From: Auricularia sp. M13
Taxonomy: Eukaryota > Basidiomycota > Agaricomycetes > Auriculariales > Auriculariaceae
Direction: 5' to 3'
Length of the DNA: 64,000 nt
NCBI GenBank assembly: GCA_037042915.1
Contig: CM073194.1
Span: forward strand, 558,001 to 622,000
Shown here: positions 46,631 to 57,766 of the stretch, piece by piece
How positions within the stretch are numbered: the stretch's first letter is position 1
How the letters are laid out: every line of letters begins with the position of its first letter
Program-made: the position numbers and the translations under genes
Notes under the pieces: model-generated
What the model was told of the DNA's origin: nothing
Database searches by the model: none
What the model saw: only the letters and a program-made list of their open reading frames with translations

Positions 46631-48402
46631 ACCGGGGGCAGAGGCCGTAATAGCATACCGTATGCTATTACCTTGATAGCATACGCAAAACATACGGCTC
46701 TTTGTGCCACGCTCGGAAAACAAAATCTTTTGGCCTCACAATGCAATTATAATTGACGACCTCACAAGTTCCGGCAGTCATTGCGACCCCATCAGGCCAG
46801 GATTCCTGCTACTTTCGATAGCTCTACATAACATCAATACTGCAAGGATGACAGACTCAAAGGCGAGCCCACTATATTTGACGGCGCTGAGCCCCCTCTC
46901 AGTTGCAAGCCTGACGAGGAATGCTAAAGACTACTTCTGTAAAAACCGGGGTTGCTCTGGAGCGCTGTGGAGCCTCTATAGCGGCCAGAGCTGCCAGAGA
47001 CACGTACCCCGATCTGGAGCAAGGCGTTTGCCGCAAAGCGCTCTCAGATCAAGCGGTCTGCTCTGAAAACGCTCTGATAGCAAGCCAAAAGCGCTCTGGA
47101 GCACGCTCATTCAGGCAACTCCGTGATATCCACGTCCCGCTGATACCGGCGTAGCATTTGATCATCGGATTGCTTGCCTGTTCCTTGCTCGTGTCCTTCC
47201 TCGTTCAGTAATAACGACGTATATTATAGCATAGTAGTACAATAACAAGTGGGACTGGGACACAAGTCCGCGTGTTGGCGGGGAAGAAGTACGCACGAAA
47301 TCCACGACGCCTCTCGCTCTCATTGCCAATGCTCTTCGCAGGAAAGCTACTTGTCATGAGAGTGAGTTAAAGGTGTATCAAAAATAACCTGGAATACACG
47401 TACGTGTGTGGGATTGGGAGGCGATGGTTCCCTAAAAAAATGTTAACGAATGGGCGAGCACGACAGCACGGAGCAGGCGGCAAGTGAGCATAGCAATCAG
47501 AGCAACAAGAGACACCAAAGCCAGCCGGTTTATCCCAGAGCAGCGGAGAGCCAGGAGTCAGCGCAGGAACAGAGACAGAAGACTATCAGACCGAGCAGAG
47601 TAGACAGCGACTCGGACAACGACATCTTCAGGCAGTATAACGAGCGGGGAGATGCAGAACGGCCGGCTTGAGGGTTTGGCTGTTGCAGGGAATCTTGTAG
47701 TTTGTGAGGCTTTGAGGGACGAGTCGGGCTCGTCGCTCCTGGGGTACACCGCGTTCGGGGAGGTAAAGAGAGCAAGTAGATTCCAAGTCAGCAAAAGTCG
47801 AACCATGTCTTCGAGTCGCGCAGTGACCAACCTGGCTGATGGCTACGGGCCGATGGCAACCATCCGGGCGCGGCAGACTGAGTGGCGCGGCGCAAAGCAG
47901 TCAGAGCAATCAAAAGCGCGCCAGAGCCGCTGTATTTGGCTTCGGGATGCTCTGGAGCATCAATACAGTGCTCCGATGCGCTATGGTGCTTTGAATTGTG
48001 ATCTGTAGTGCTCTCAGGCGCTATAGAGCAGCCAGCTTCTCTGGAGTGCTCCTGGAGCAGTGGCTGGTGCTCTAAAGCATTTGGGTTTTTACAGAAGTAT
48101 TGTCACTACACTTGCTGTCTGCTAAGTGAGTGGTTTGCACATCAGTCATTGCGCTTTTCCTATCAACATTGATCCCTTGAGGGCTATCCCGTCATACCAT
48201 ACGGAGGTGCACCCGAGCAATGGGTTGTAGGGTGCCCGAAGGATGGTGAGGTATTCTCAGTTCCAGCCTGAGTGGCACCTCCGATGCCTCGTGGAGGCTC
48301 CATTGTGCCGTCCGAGAGCCCGTGTGGCACCAATTCCATGTGTTTTGCGTATGCTATCACGGTAATAGCAGACGGTATGCTATTACGACCTTTGCCCCCG
48401 GT
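46631..48402. mobile_element. non-autonomous DNA transposon with ~90-base inverted ends
   Basis: Left end ACCGGGGGCAGAGGCCGTAA (46631 on) matches the reverse complement of the right end, CCTTTGCCCCCGGT (to 48402). The match goes on through GTAATAGCATACCGTATGC and GATAGCATACGCAAAACA for about 90 bases. If the tips are taken as CACCGGGGGC, both flanks show TCC, a possible 3-base target duplication as in CACTA-like elements; that class is a guess. No transposase is seen inside. The interior holds a 74-codon plus-strand frame (47450-47671, Ser/Gln/Glu-rich) and another at 47652-48008, neither recognisable. A second inverted pair lies inside. Confidence 0.65.
46929..48103. repeat. inner inverted pair with GCTCTGGAG motif clusters
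   Basis: ACTTCTGTAAAAACC at 46931-46945 is inverted at about 48088-48103. Just inside each end are many GCTCTGGAGC-like motifs (about 46950-47105 and 47930-48085), inverted relative to each other. This looks like a second element nested almost centrally in the outer one, or a subterminal region of it. Confidence 0.6.
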
Positions 48403-51040
48403 GTCCTCGTGCTTGCCTTCCTCCTCTCCAGTCACTCCGCGCATCCGCTGCCTTTCTTCGCTTTCCGCCTCGTCACGCGCGCATCGGGGCCTCTTAGTCT
48501 TCTAGCTTTTATGCTCCTGGACTATTGTTGTTTTGCACCTGCTTTGTCCTGCCAGTCTGCTGCAGCTGCTTCCATTGTCCGCAGTCCGACGGATGCCAGC
48601 GTCTTTCCCAGCCTCCAAGCGTATACACCTCGCAGTGATAACGCTTTATTCGCCCTCTTCGGTGACTCATAATATAGGCGACTGACGTCAGACTTGCAAC
48701 TGGGCTCAGGCGGCTGGCAGCTTCGACCTTTTCGATTCTCTCTCACAACGACGCCGTACGACCTGGCCTGGATTTTGGATAGCGTATGCGCATCAAGTCA
48801 TCCTCACGCTCTTCTTCGGCCATCATTATGGCCTCAAGCTTCGTTTTTCGGGCTCTTACATTGTCTACCGTGACATTGCCTCTTGCCCCTTCCCCCAAGC
48901 GCAGAGACTGGCGGCTGCGTTCTAAAAAGGAGGTGACCATTCTAAAGGCAGTGCCTCTTTCCGTGCCCATGCGTCACAGTCATTCAGTCATTCTGCTCCA
49001 TGAACGAGAGACCGCGCCGTCCCTGGACCGAATACGGCTTTCGTGAGCGTTCAGCTGCGAGCAGAAGCTAGATAATGCGCGCCGCGGCTCTGCTCCTCGC
49101 CCGCCGAGCAAGGATCATTGTCTTGGTACCCCTTGCCGTCGAGCGGCGCTCACTGCTGTTCTCCGCCTCGCCCATCAAAGCATGCCGCTTACTGAGCAAC
49201 GAGCATGCGTCCGTTCCAAGCTTTCCCTGGCTACCGCTGGAAGAAGTCACGATCTCGGTGCCGTCCGTGCTCCCTAGGTGCTTCGAATTGCAGCTACTAC
49301 TACCGTGACCGAGCTCCTGTACTGCGCCATCGCTATCGCGAGCGCAAGCGCAATTCACCTTGCAGCTGCACTGGCAGAAGCTTCTGAGCCCGACTACACT
49401 TGACTTCAAGACTCCCCACTTGCGGCTTGATTTCTCCTCACCCCGCCAGTCAGCACCCCTGGCACATCGATGAACGGTGAATCGCGCGCTCGGATAAATG
49501 TTGCCGTATCTCGATTCTCGTCACGCTCCAAATCAGCAGGAATCATTAAAAACATTCGAATGCAGTCTCAGGCGTCGAAACCCCGGCGCAAAGACGTCGC
49601 GCTCATACTGTATTTTGGTTCTTCTGCAGGGGCTACTCAGTCTGCCTGTACCTGGTCTACACCCGGGTTCCGACTCATTATTCCCGAGTACTCCTTATGG
49701 AGTCTAGCTCTTCTCCAAATCGACTGCCACCTTGATCGGTTCGTACTCCCAGCCTAGATTCACAGCCGCGGCGTTCCAGGACGTACTGTACCTCATTGTT
49801 TACGGATGCCGCTGCTTCTCCCAATAGCAGAGAAGCCGCTGCTTCTCCCACTATTAGCACTGCAGAGAAGCGGCGGCATCGATATCGTGACTGGAAGGCA
49901 CGACCCCGAATCGAATCTCGAGGTTCGGAGCACCGGGACGAATGCCGCACGGTCTGAGATTCGCAGCATGCATGCATGCATGTGCTCGAGTGAGGTGCTC
50001 TCCTTACAGTAATTGCTATCGTTCCATTCGCGTACCACCTCGCCGATCCTGATTCGTGATTTGGAGGTGGTTAACCATCAGCTACCGGCGGCGTGACGGA
50101 TTGAACCCGCGCGCAGCATTCAGATCTTCGGCCCGGGTGGACACGCTGAGAGTCGACCAAGTCAAGACCAACTCGAGAAGAGCAGATGCCCGCGGTGCTC
50201 CGTCCGGATCCCGCGTCGGGGGAACGCACTGCCAAGCGCAACGGCGTTTCTTCCTTGTCTTGGCAACGCACATAAGTTGTCATGCACCGCACAGTGCGGA
50301 ATCCGCTGCAGCACAAACACCATGGATAGTGTACGGCAGACCCGTGCTTGTGCGGAGGAAGCGACCGAGCGCTTGCGTCCGTCGGACCCATTTCTCCGTT
50401 GTTCCCATAGTCGTCATGACTCCCTTGTCGTGTATATAATGTTCTCCGAGCCATCTCAGCCCAGCATTGAATTCAGTTGATTCCCCAGTTTGGAAGACCA
50501 AACACGCACGAGCTCCGCGAGGGCGGATCGCGGCCACAGCACGAGAAAGCAGTCAAGATCATACTTTAGCTTTGCGTCGACTGTCAAGCACGAATCCCTG
50601 TCTCTGCATATCCTGATTCTGTTTGATACAATAGTTCGAATTCATTCCCGGCGCTAGCCCCTCCGGCATTATCAGATTCACAACAGCATTTCAATAAATT
50701 AAAACCCACACAGGAGTGTTCACAGTGACCCCGAAGCCGGACGTCGGTTATGCGGCGCCTTGCAAATGTACCCACTGTAGTGACAGCGTACCCTACTACG
50801 CTTGCGCCGCTGCTTCGCTGTGAACGCTCAATTGGAAATTCTACTTTGACCCCGCGGCCTGCGGCCCCTGCTGATCATGGCCCGACCTCCACGGACCTCG
50901 GACGTCCGACGGCGACAAGTGCATGAGATGAGCCCAAGCAATTCCAGAAAGTGTATATGTATAAATGTCGTCATAGTACATGTCAGTCAGTCGTCCTCCG
51001 TATGTATGTATATCCACCAGCACCACCGCAAATCCAATTT
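48403..51040. other. intergenic region without recognisable genes
   Basis: Scattered open frames on both strands, none with family motifs. A small repeat at 49808-49872 carries CCGCTGCTTCTCC twice and GCAGAGAAGC twice and could fold into a hairpin. Confidence 0.45.
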
Positions 51041-51625
51041 TTACAACACATATCGTCCCCGCACTCGCGCATGGCGCGGGCGCGGCTTGTCGGCATCCGC
51101 GTTGGGCAGGGCGAGCGGGGTGACGGGCAGGTCGAGGCCGTCGTCGGGCGGGGCGAGGACGGTCTTGAGCGCCTCGTTCTCGCGCTCGAGCTCGGCGACG
51201 CGCTGCTGCAGCGCGGACAGGCGCCCCAGCAGGTCGTGGTTCTGCGCCTTGAGCTCCTCGAACGGCTCGCAGCGCGCGCACTGGCCCGGCGCTGGGGGCG
51301 GCGACACCGACGGCGCGGCGGCCATCGCGGCTGCTGCTTCGAGCTCGGGGATGCGCCGCCGTTGGCGCAGCGAGATGCGCGCGACGCACTGCGCGGGGCG
51401 TCAGCGAGCGTCGGGGGGCGGAGTATAACGGGGCCCGGGTGCAAGGGGAGCGGGCGCGCGCACCTGCATATCATAGGCCTCGCAGCGCGTGCAGGGGTGT
51501 CCGATCGGCGCCGTCGGCGAGCGGCGGCACTTGGCCTTCCTGCGTGCATCATCAGCATCGACGGGCGTTCATCCATGCACGCACGCTTTGTGGCAGGCGA
51601 CGCAGGCAATTTGGTCGGGCATCAT
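51041..51625 (-). CDS. short Zn2Cys6 transcription factor with coiled coil
   Basis: A fungal binuclear-zinc-cluster DNA-binding protein. ATG 51623-51625 gives MMPDQIACVACHKA; an intron (51515-51575 or so) joins in phase to KAKCRRSPTAPIGHPCTRCE; a second intron near 51385-51468 joins YDMQ to CVARISLRQRRRIPELE. The spacing is C-x2-C-x6-C-x11-C-x2-C-x6-C, exactly the Zn2Cys6 pattern, split between exons before the last cysteine. A basic linker, a Pro-rich part with one CxxC (CARCEPFEELKAQ) and a heptad coiled coil (LLGRLSALQQRVAELERENE) for dimerisation follow. The protein ends at 51041 with about 150 residues. The usual long regulatory (MHR) domain is absent, so it may be a compact regulator, or a later exon was missed beyond 51041. 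Confidence 0.75.
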
Positions 51626-52555
51626 CCACGCGAGAGCGGGAGGGCAGGGGCGGCGGCGATTCCCAACTCCGCCAGGCGAGGCAGGACTCGGAGCGCCCGC
51701 GCGGCACAATTGGTCCCGCGCACCGCGCACCGCGCGCCACACTGGACTCCGGAGGTCCGGGCAGGTCCGCATCCGGCGTCCTCTGCGAGTTTGCTGCTGG
51801 AGGAAGTTTGATGTTGGCGTGGTATTACTGTACGAAGATGCGGTCCGCACGAGCCTGGGCTTGAGAGCCCCAGAATCTGGATGTTGCGTGCGTAGCGCCC
51901 GGTGCCGGAGAACCGCGGGAGATGAATGAACGAACGAACTACTCCCGGGGGTCATTGTACTTGAAGGCTTCGCGAGACAAGGCTGTGGCGGGATAATAAG
52001 TATTCGCCCGGACCAGTGTATGCTTCTATGGGCGGTGGTGTAATAGGGGGGCTCGCAACTGAGGTGACAGGTCGTGTGCTGCGTCCTGCACAATAGTCAA
52101 ACACCCGGCGCCATGCAGCACGTGCTACAGAACCAGTCCATCGCTGGTATCAGGCGCGCACTGTGTCAGAGTCACCTGCTCAGCTGGTCCTGTGCACCCG
52201 GGAAACGCGGGAGAGTCGGAACACCGCGGGGCATCCTTCTTCGAGCTCGCCGCTGGTTCTGTCAGTGTCATGGTCTTGTCCCACACAAGTCCTTCTGGCT
52301 TTGGATATGGGGGTCCCACCTTCGCGGATGGAAGGGAAGGGAAAGAAATTAAAGGTAGTGAGTCGCCGCGGCACTGTGGCCCGGACCCCGCGGCAGCCGC
52401 ACAAGCCACGGCTAACTAGCTGCGACATACCCAAAACGGGCGGCAATAGCGCCCGCTATGCCGCTATATCGTACATGGGGCGGAGGATAATCAAACCGTA
52501 CCAGCTCCGAGTCTGCATTGTCACTTTGTCAGAACCAGCTCGGTTTCGAAGGCTA
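51626..52555. other. intergenic region
   Basis: Presumed promoter of the Zn2Cys6 gene, then low-information sequence. No gene recognised. Confidence 0.45.
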
Positions 52556-54237
52556 CAGTAGTTTGAAGGTGGACTTGACATTGTATGTTGAAATCCGAAG
52601 TGCGGAGGATGAGGCTAGTATGGAAAGCCGGACTGACCAGCTTCGGATCTGATGCTCAATCGAGCGCGGAGCAATCCAACGAGCATGTTCCGAGAGACAA
52701 ATCAACGGTGTAACAATCAGCACGGAGATAATGTGTTACGACCGCCAGTATGTCCGGCCATCGAGCTTTGAGAATGACCGCCGGCGTCGCTGGCGGGGCA
52801 CAGCCTAGCAAAGGCTGGAGCTCTACCAGTGAGCTCAATTACGCTGTAAGCAACAGTATTGGAAGTCAGAAGAGTCACACTTACGAGGGATGAGCTTTGC
52901 AAGCAGCTGATGTTGAAGGTAATTCGTGCACTAGAAGTGGAGATTGGAACTCTTCGGTATATTACTCAGCTTTGCTTTCAAGCTCCTGGATCGGGAATTT
53001 ATGGAGCGCATTCTGCTGTGCCACCCACTCTGTTCGACGTTGCGGTGCGCGTTTACTCTTGCGATCGCTCTGCATTGCCAATCTGAGATGTTTATTCTTG
53101 GTTGATAGTACCCAATGATGTCCTCACATTCGTTTGCTACCTCCGCTGCGGCAATCAGTTGAATACCACCAGGGCCTTGCTCTCCGCTCTGCGGGCCACG
53201 AACACAGATATTTCACCTGCTCTCCCCAAGTCAAAAGCAGTTGTGGTTCACCACATCGCACTCAATCTTATATTTACCCCACACTTCCACCTCCGCGTTT
53301 CCTGGTTATAGCGTTCACAGTCTTACAGTCACAACAGCGGCAGGCGGCAATGCTCCAGCTTAAAAAAGAGCTCCTTCAACACGCCTTTTCTGCTCATGAT
53401 TTCGACTGCTGATGTCAGGTCGTGACTGGAGTTTCCTCACGAATAGTAGCGCGGCCCGTGTTGCTCCTCCCATCAGTTTTCATCAGCGATGCTTGTTTTA
53501 CGGCCCGTTCAACTGCATAGGATTGTCTCTCAGCTCTTGCATTCCTTTTCTCTGACCGTATGTGCTCACCACCTCGGCGACCGTCGTGGTCTTGCTTGTC
53601 CGTCCGCCCGTGCTAGTATGCCCCTTGGATGTCAACTTAGCTGTGTTAGGCTTCACATGCTTGAGATGGGTGCCTGATCGCAATTGGCAAGCTTTCTCGG
53701 ACAAAACTAGCCGCAGGTAGCGAGGCCGATGCCCAGCACTGCCAACAGAGCTGACCAGGAGTCCAGGATAATTCTAACACCTGTACCCTTCTCAGTGCTG
53801 TCTCTCAGATACGAAATGGCGACCTGAAGTTGAGCGACCATGCTGAAGAGGTTCACTTAGAACGTGTAGCGCCAGTCGCAGAGTTTGCCGCCTTGGACTC
53901 GCATGCGAAGCTTGAACTTCTGCTGGGCCATGTGACTGTAACTGGCTCCTAGATATCGGATAGGCTACGGGAATACCAGTCTCAGATGCTCACAGCATTT
54001 GACATGATTGCAGTAAGACAGTAGCCACGATGTGGTCACGTGCCTCGCCATCGATGTGATGTCCGTCGCTGGGTGCAGCGACCTACGGACAGACTGGCGG
54101 CCGTAACACATTACCTCCGCATTGATTGTTGCACTGTTGATTCGTCACTCGGAACATGCTCGATGGATTGCTCCGCGCATGCATCAGCATCAAACCCGAA
54201 GCTGGTCAGTCCGGCTTTCCATAGGCTAGTAGTACTG
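52556..54237. mobile_element. non-autonomous Tc1/mariner-like element with long inverted repeats
   Basis: The region 52610-52755 matches the reverse complement of 54085-54230: GGAAAGCCGGACTGACCAGC, then GAGCGCGGAGCAATCCA, GAGCATGTTCCGAG and TAATGTGTTACG. The outer tips read TA-CAGTAGT at 52554 and AGTACTG-TA at 54239, the TA-flanked CAGT form expected of Tc1/mariner elements. The left repeat has an extra stretch between the tip and the shared block. The interior contains no recognisable transposase, so it would depend on another copy. Age looks moderate, because the arms differ at many bases. Confidence 0.6.
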
Positions 54238-54985
54238 TAAAAAGCTCAGCCAGAAGTGACGCGAAGTCAATTGCAAAAGCTCATCCAGAAGTCGCCATTC
54301 ACAAAGTCCAATGCAGTGGACGCTCTCGCTGCGATCAAATACCAGTTTCTAGTAGAACCCTGCGAATTCTCTCTCTTCTCAGGCTGCGAGTGATGGTCCA
54401 TACTGTACATAAACCAACTGTCCATCGATTTATGCCATCGAATTTGCCGCCGAAACCGCATCGCTTTGTCTGTGCAAGCGGTACAGTATGGTATGACCGT
54501 GACTGCCAGTGGATGTCTGAAGTCTGAAGTCTGAAGCTGCGAGAGCGAGGCCACCCGGTGCGGAACCCATTGACAGCTGCAGCATAACGATTCTCTTCCT
54601 TCGTAAAGTCTGCAAACTTGAAGGAGACGCGGGTGAGCGATTCAACTACTGCAGAACCAGCGTGTCCTCGCAGTCGACGTACAGTATGACTAGATTAAAG
54701 GCATGAGCTCGAGGAAGTTCAACGTTCATGATACAACCTTCAGCTTGCCGCACTGGCAGATTGATATGAGATACAGTAAAACTCAGAGAGAACCGGTACC
54801 GCAAACTCTGGAGCAGCGAGGTCTAAGCGCATACAGTTTCAGCGTTCATCTTCCAGGCCGAGGGAGTGGATTCAGAAGAGGGGCAGCACCGATATGTATC
54901 GTAACTCCCAATTTACCACAGTATTAAGTAAAAGTCACCGACGCAATTGCCGACCCAATAAGTTACAGGCCACGGCACATCTAAA
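54238..54985. other. intergenic region
   Basis: No gene recognised. A triple CTGAAGT repeat lies at about 54514-54536. Confidence 0.45.
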
Positions 54986-55941
54986 TCACCAGCGCGGCCT
55001 AAACAGCACCAAAACCAACGCCAAAAGACCCAGCACGTTCACCTGCACCAGGTTCGCAGCATTGACGGCGTTCGTCTCGGGCAGCAGGTCGTCCGTATCG
55101 GCTGTCGTAGGCAGGAGAGGGGCAGCAGTGAAGGAGTGTAAAGCCTGAGTAGGCGTGGGTGTGGGTGTTGGGGTGGGTGTTGGGGTGGAGGAAGGAGTGA
55201 GTGTGGGCGTGACAGTGGGTGTGACGGCGGGCGGGACGAAGGGCGTGTAGGCCTTCGGCGCGCTGTGGCCCCTGTAAACCGCCGGCGCGCTGACCACTTC
55301 ACCCGGCGCAGGCGTTTCGCGATAGCTATGCATATACAGTCAGCACTCAGCAACAACGGTAAAGGGCAAAGGGTGAATTTTGAAGGAAGACAGTGAAGGG
55401 CGAAGGAGAGGACGAAGGGGACGTACACGAAAAAGTCGATGCCCATGGCACTCCCATTGACGGCATTAGCGATCGCAAGCGTGTGCGGCCCGCGCGCGAC
55501 GTGCGCCTCGAACAGCAGGCGCGGCGCGCCGCTCCACGTCGCGGCCTTCGAGGTGCCCTGCAGCGCCGCGCCGCCGTCGAGCGACGCGACGAACGCGCCG
55601 TGGTCGCCATTCAGGTCCGCGTAGTACGCGACGTAGGAGCCTGTGCGCGGGGTGTCAGCGGGTGTTGGGATGGGATGGGGATGGCTTGGAGCGAACAGGC
55701 CGGGGGACGCACCGACGAACGAAAACGTAACGCTAGCGCCCTTCGCATACGTATAATGGTAGGTCGTCCCCTCAAAACCCTTGTACGTCTTCGCATCCGT
55801 CGACAGCGTCCACGCCGCCGGCGGGCTGTACACCACTGCGAAGAGAGAGATGCGGTGCGTCAGCAACGAACGCATGCATCCATTCAAACTGGCGTGCGCA
55901 CCCATGGCGGCGTTGCTGTCGTCCACGATGATGTCTGCCAT
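54986..55941 (-). CDS. GPI-anchored-type surface protein with beta-sandwich ectodomain
   Basis: ATG 55939-55941 (MADIIVDDSNAAMGAH). The ectodomain has VVYSPPAAWTLSTDAKTY and ASVTFSFVG; then YVAYYADLNGDHGAFVASLD; then LLFEAHVARGPHTLAIANAV and GSAMGIDFFV. The last exon joins in phase as FFV-YRETPAPGEVV (donor GTGTACGT split after GT, acceptor near 55328). A Thr/Pro stalk made of TPTPTP repeats follows, then a hydrophobic end (LVQVNVLGLLALVLVLF) with a few final residues, a likely GPI signal, stop at 54986. The VVYSP-x-W motif and strand pattern are shared with the protein at 34366, so both belong to one loose agaric surface-protein group. As in that gene, no classical signal peptide is seen from this ATG. 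Role unknown; wall or adhesion is a guess. Confidence 0.65.
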
Positions 55942-57099
55942 TGCAGAGTCAGAGTAAAAAAGAGCGTAAGTGCGGAACGAGCGTCGGGGAAGAGTTGCAG
56001 GTGTGGATCTTCCCGTGTTGACTGGAAGCAAGTCGGGATCCTCGGCACGCGTGGCGGTGCTAGGGGCATCGCCATCCCAACTGATCGAACAAATGATGGC
56101 CGTGGACATCACGTGCTTTGATGCGCACATCTATTCTCAGCGTCGATTCTTCCCTTGGAAGTTGACTTTGCACGTCGAACGCTCGAACTTAGACTCGCTC
56201 TTCCTCTTCCGTCCTCCACTCTCACATGGTAACTACTCTAAGTGAGTGCTACCCTGCCTCATGCACCCAAGGTTCACCACCCTCATTGGAAAGGAGGAAC
56301 AGCTGGGGAACGACGACGACAACGTGTGCTTCCACGACGTCGTGCACAGTTTTTTCTCTCGAACATTCGTGCACGTGATCGACCCGTGATGCACGTGATG
56401 TTTCTCTCGGCCAAGCGATGTTGGTCAAGCGAACCCCACCACAAGCGCAATGCTTGCCAATAAGGATACTACTGTGCGCTCTATGAATACTGGTATTGAC
56501 GCGCTACTCTCAAGCTGCACTCCAACCGTACTCAGGATCCCCCCGCAGCGGTGCATGCGCCAAAACGAAGGAAGGCTGCGTTGAGGACGTTACTCATGTC
56601 CCCACCGACACAGCGCACCGCATGCTATTTCCCTTCCTTCAGCCAGATTCCCTGCTAACTTTGTTCGCAATTCAGTTGCCGATATTTCCTTCTCTGGTTG
56701 TGCAACCCGATATGCTCGCTAGTAAGCAGTGTCATCACCGCTGCCCGTATGGTGCTTCAACACCATCGCTTCAATGTAGGTTGTTACTGCAGCATATACG
56801 CTTAAATTGTCTCCGCAGATGCTGGTATTGGCGCTGCTGCTGTGCAGAGTCGCAACCCGCCTCCACTGAGGTACAGCCACGGGCTGCCGCCCGCTGCACA
56901 GTGATAAGAAGCGACAAAAGATTAGGTTAGGGTTGCATCCCTTCATCGGCCCCAAGTGGGAACTCCTAATGAAGCATGCTTCAGCCAATTAGTGTAGCCA
57001 AAGGATCTAGATCTTCTGAGAGGACCAACAGTGCACACTTGTTGGTCGCTTTCAGCTTCTTTCTATTCCTGCGGTCTCCCATTATCAGGACGTTCTGTC
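55942..57099. other. intergenic region
   Basis: No convincing gene. The missing 5' half of the next gene is not found here. Confidence 0.4.
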
Positions 57100-57766
57100 A
57101 GATGGGTCAGCCCGTGCAAGGACTACATCTTGAAGTGCACTTTCACGGGGAGCTCATACAGTAGATCCTATGTCCTGCAAACGCCACTGTTCAGCCAATC
57201 CGTCGCACCGGGTCGACACATTCTCACTGTCACTAATGCACAAAATGCAAGTGTCGCAAGCGTGGATTACTTCTTGTGCGTCCGGTCGCTGCTTGACCGT
57301 CACGGTAGCATTGACTAACCATTCATAAAGGTACGTCCCTCTACCTATTTCGTCGACATCAACTTCTCCGACGGAGGGAACGATCCGGCCGAGCAGCATT
57401 GCGCCATCTGGTCCTCCGCCTTTCAGCTCGCAAACTGCAGCGCTCTCGCCGCATGATTCGGCGAGACGGCAAGCAGCAAACCTGCCGCTGATCATAGGCA
57501 TCGTGTGTGGTGCACTTGTGCTAATGGCGGCGGTCATGACAATGGCAATCTTCATCGCAAGAGTCAGAAAGGCAAAGCGGGAGAGGCAGGAGGGGCGAGT
57601 GCGAGCCTGGAGACAGGACTTCTGCGAGCATGACGCGACGCAGGAGGCGCCGCCAGCGTATCCAGGGCAGCTATCCATCACTGACACGAGAAAAGGGAGC
57701 GGCCGTCGCATTCCGGCCGCTGGCACGGGGGAATCGTCTACTATGCTGCTTGATCTCTTATATTGA
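57100..57766 (+). pseudogene. 5'-truncated single-pass surface protein
   Basis: Visible exons give CKDYILKCTFTGSSYSRSYV, PGRHILTVTNAQNASVASVD and YFL, a GT-AG intron (about 57275-57330), then YVPLPISSTSTSPTEG, a Ser/Pro stalk, one membrane helix (LPLIIGIVCGALVLMAAVMT), basic residues and a cytoplasmic tail (EAPPAYPGQLSITDTRK) ending at 57766. The layout is that of the gene at 34366, but only the last part of one ectodomain is present and no start or signal is visible. Either a relic or a gene with exons I cannot see. The tail keeps an open frame, so the loss may be recent. Confidence 0.55.

Noticed and set aside
47450-48008. Two plus-strand frames inside the non-autonomous element
   Set aside because: No transposase or other family motif, and part of the second frame runs into the GCTCTGGAG repeats.
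50082-50160. T-loop-like GGGTTCAATCC (minus strand), suggesting a tRNA
   Set aside because: The flanking bases do not form a T-stem, acceptor stem or anticodon arm of tRNA shape.
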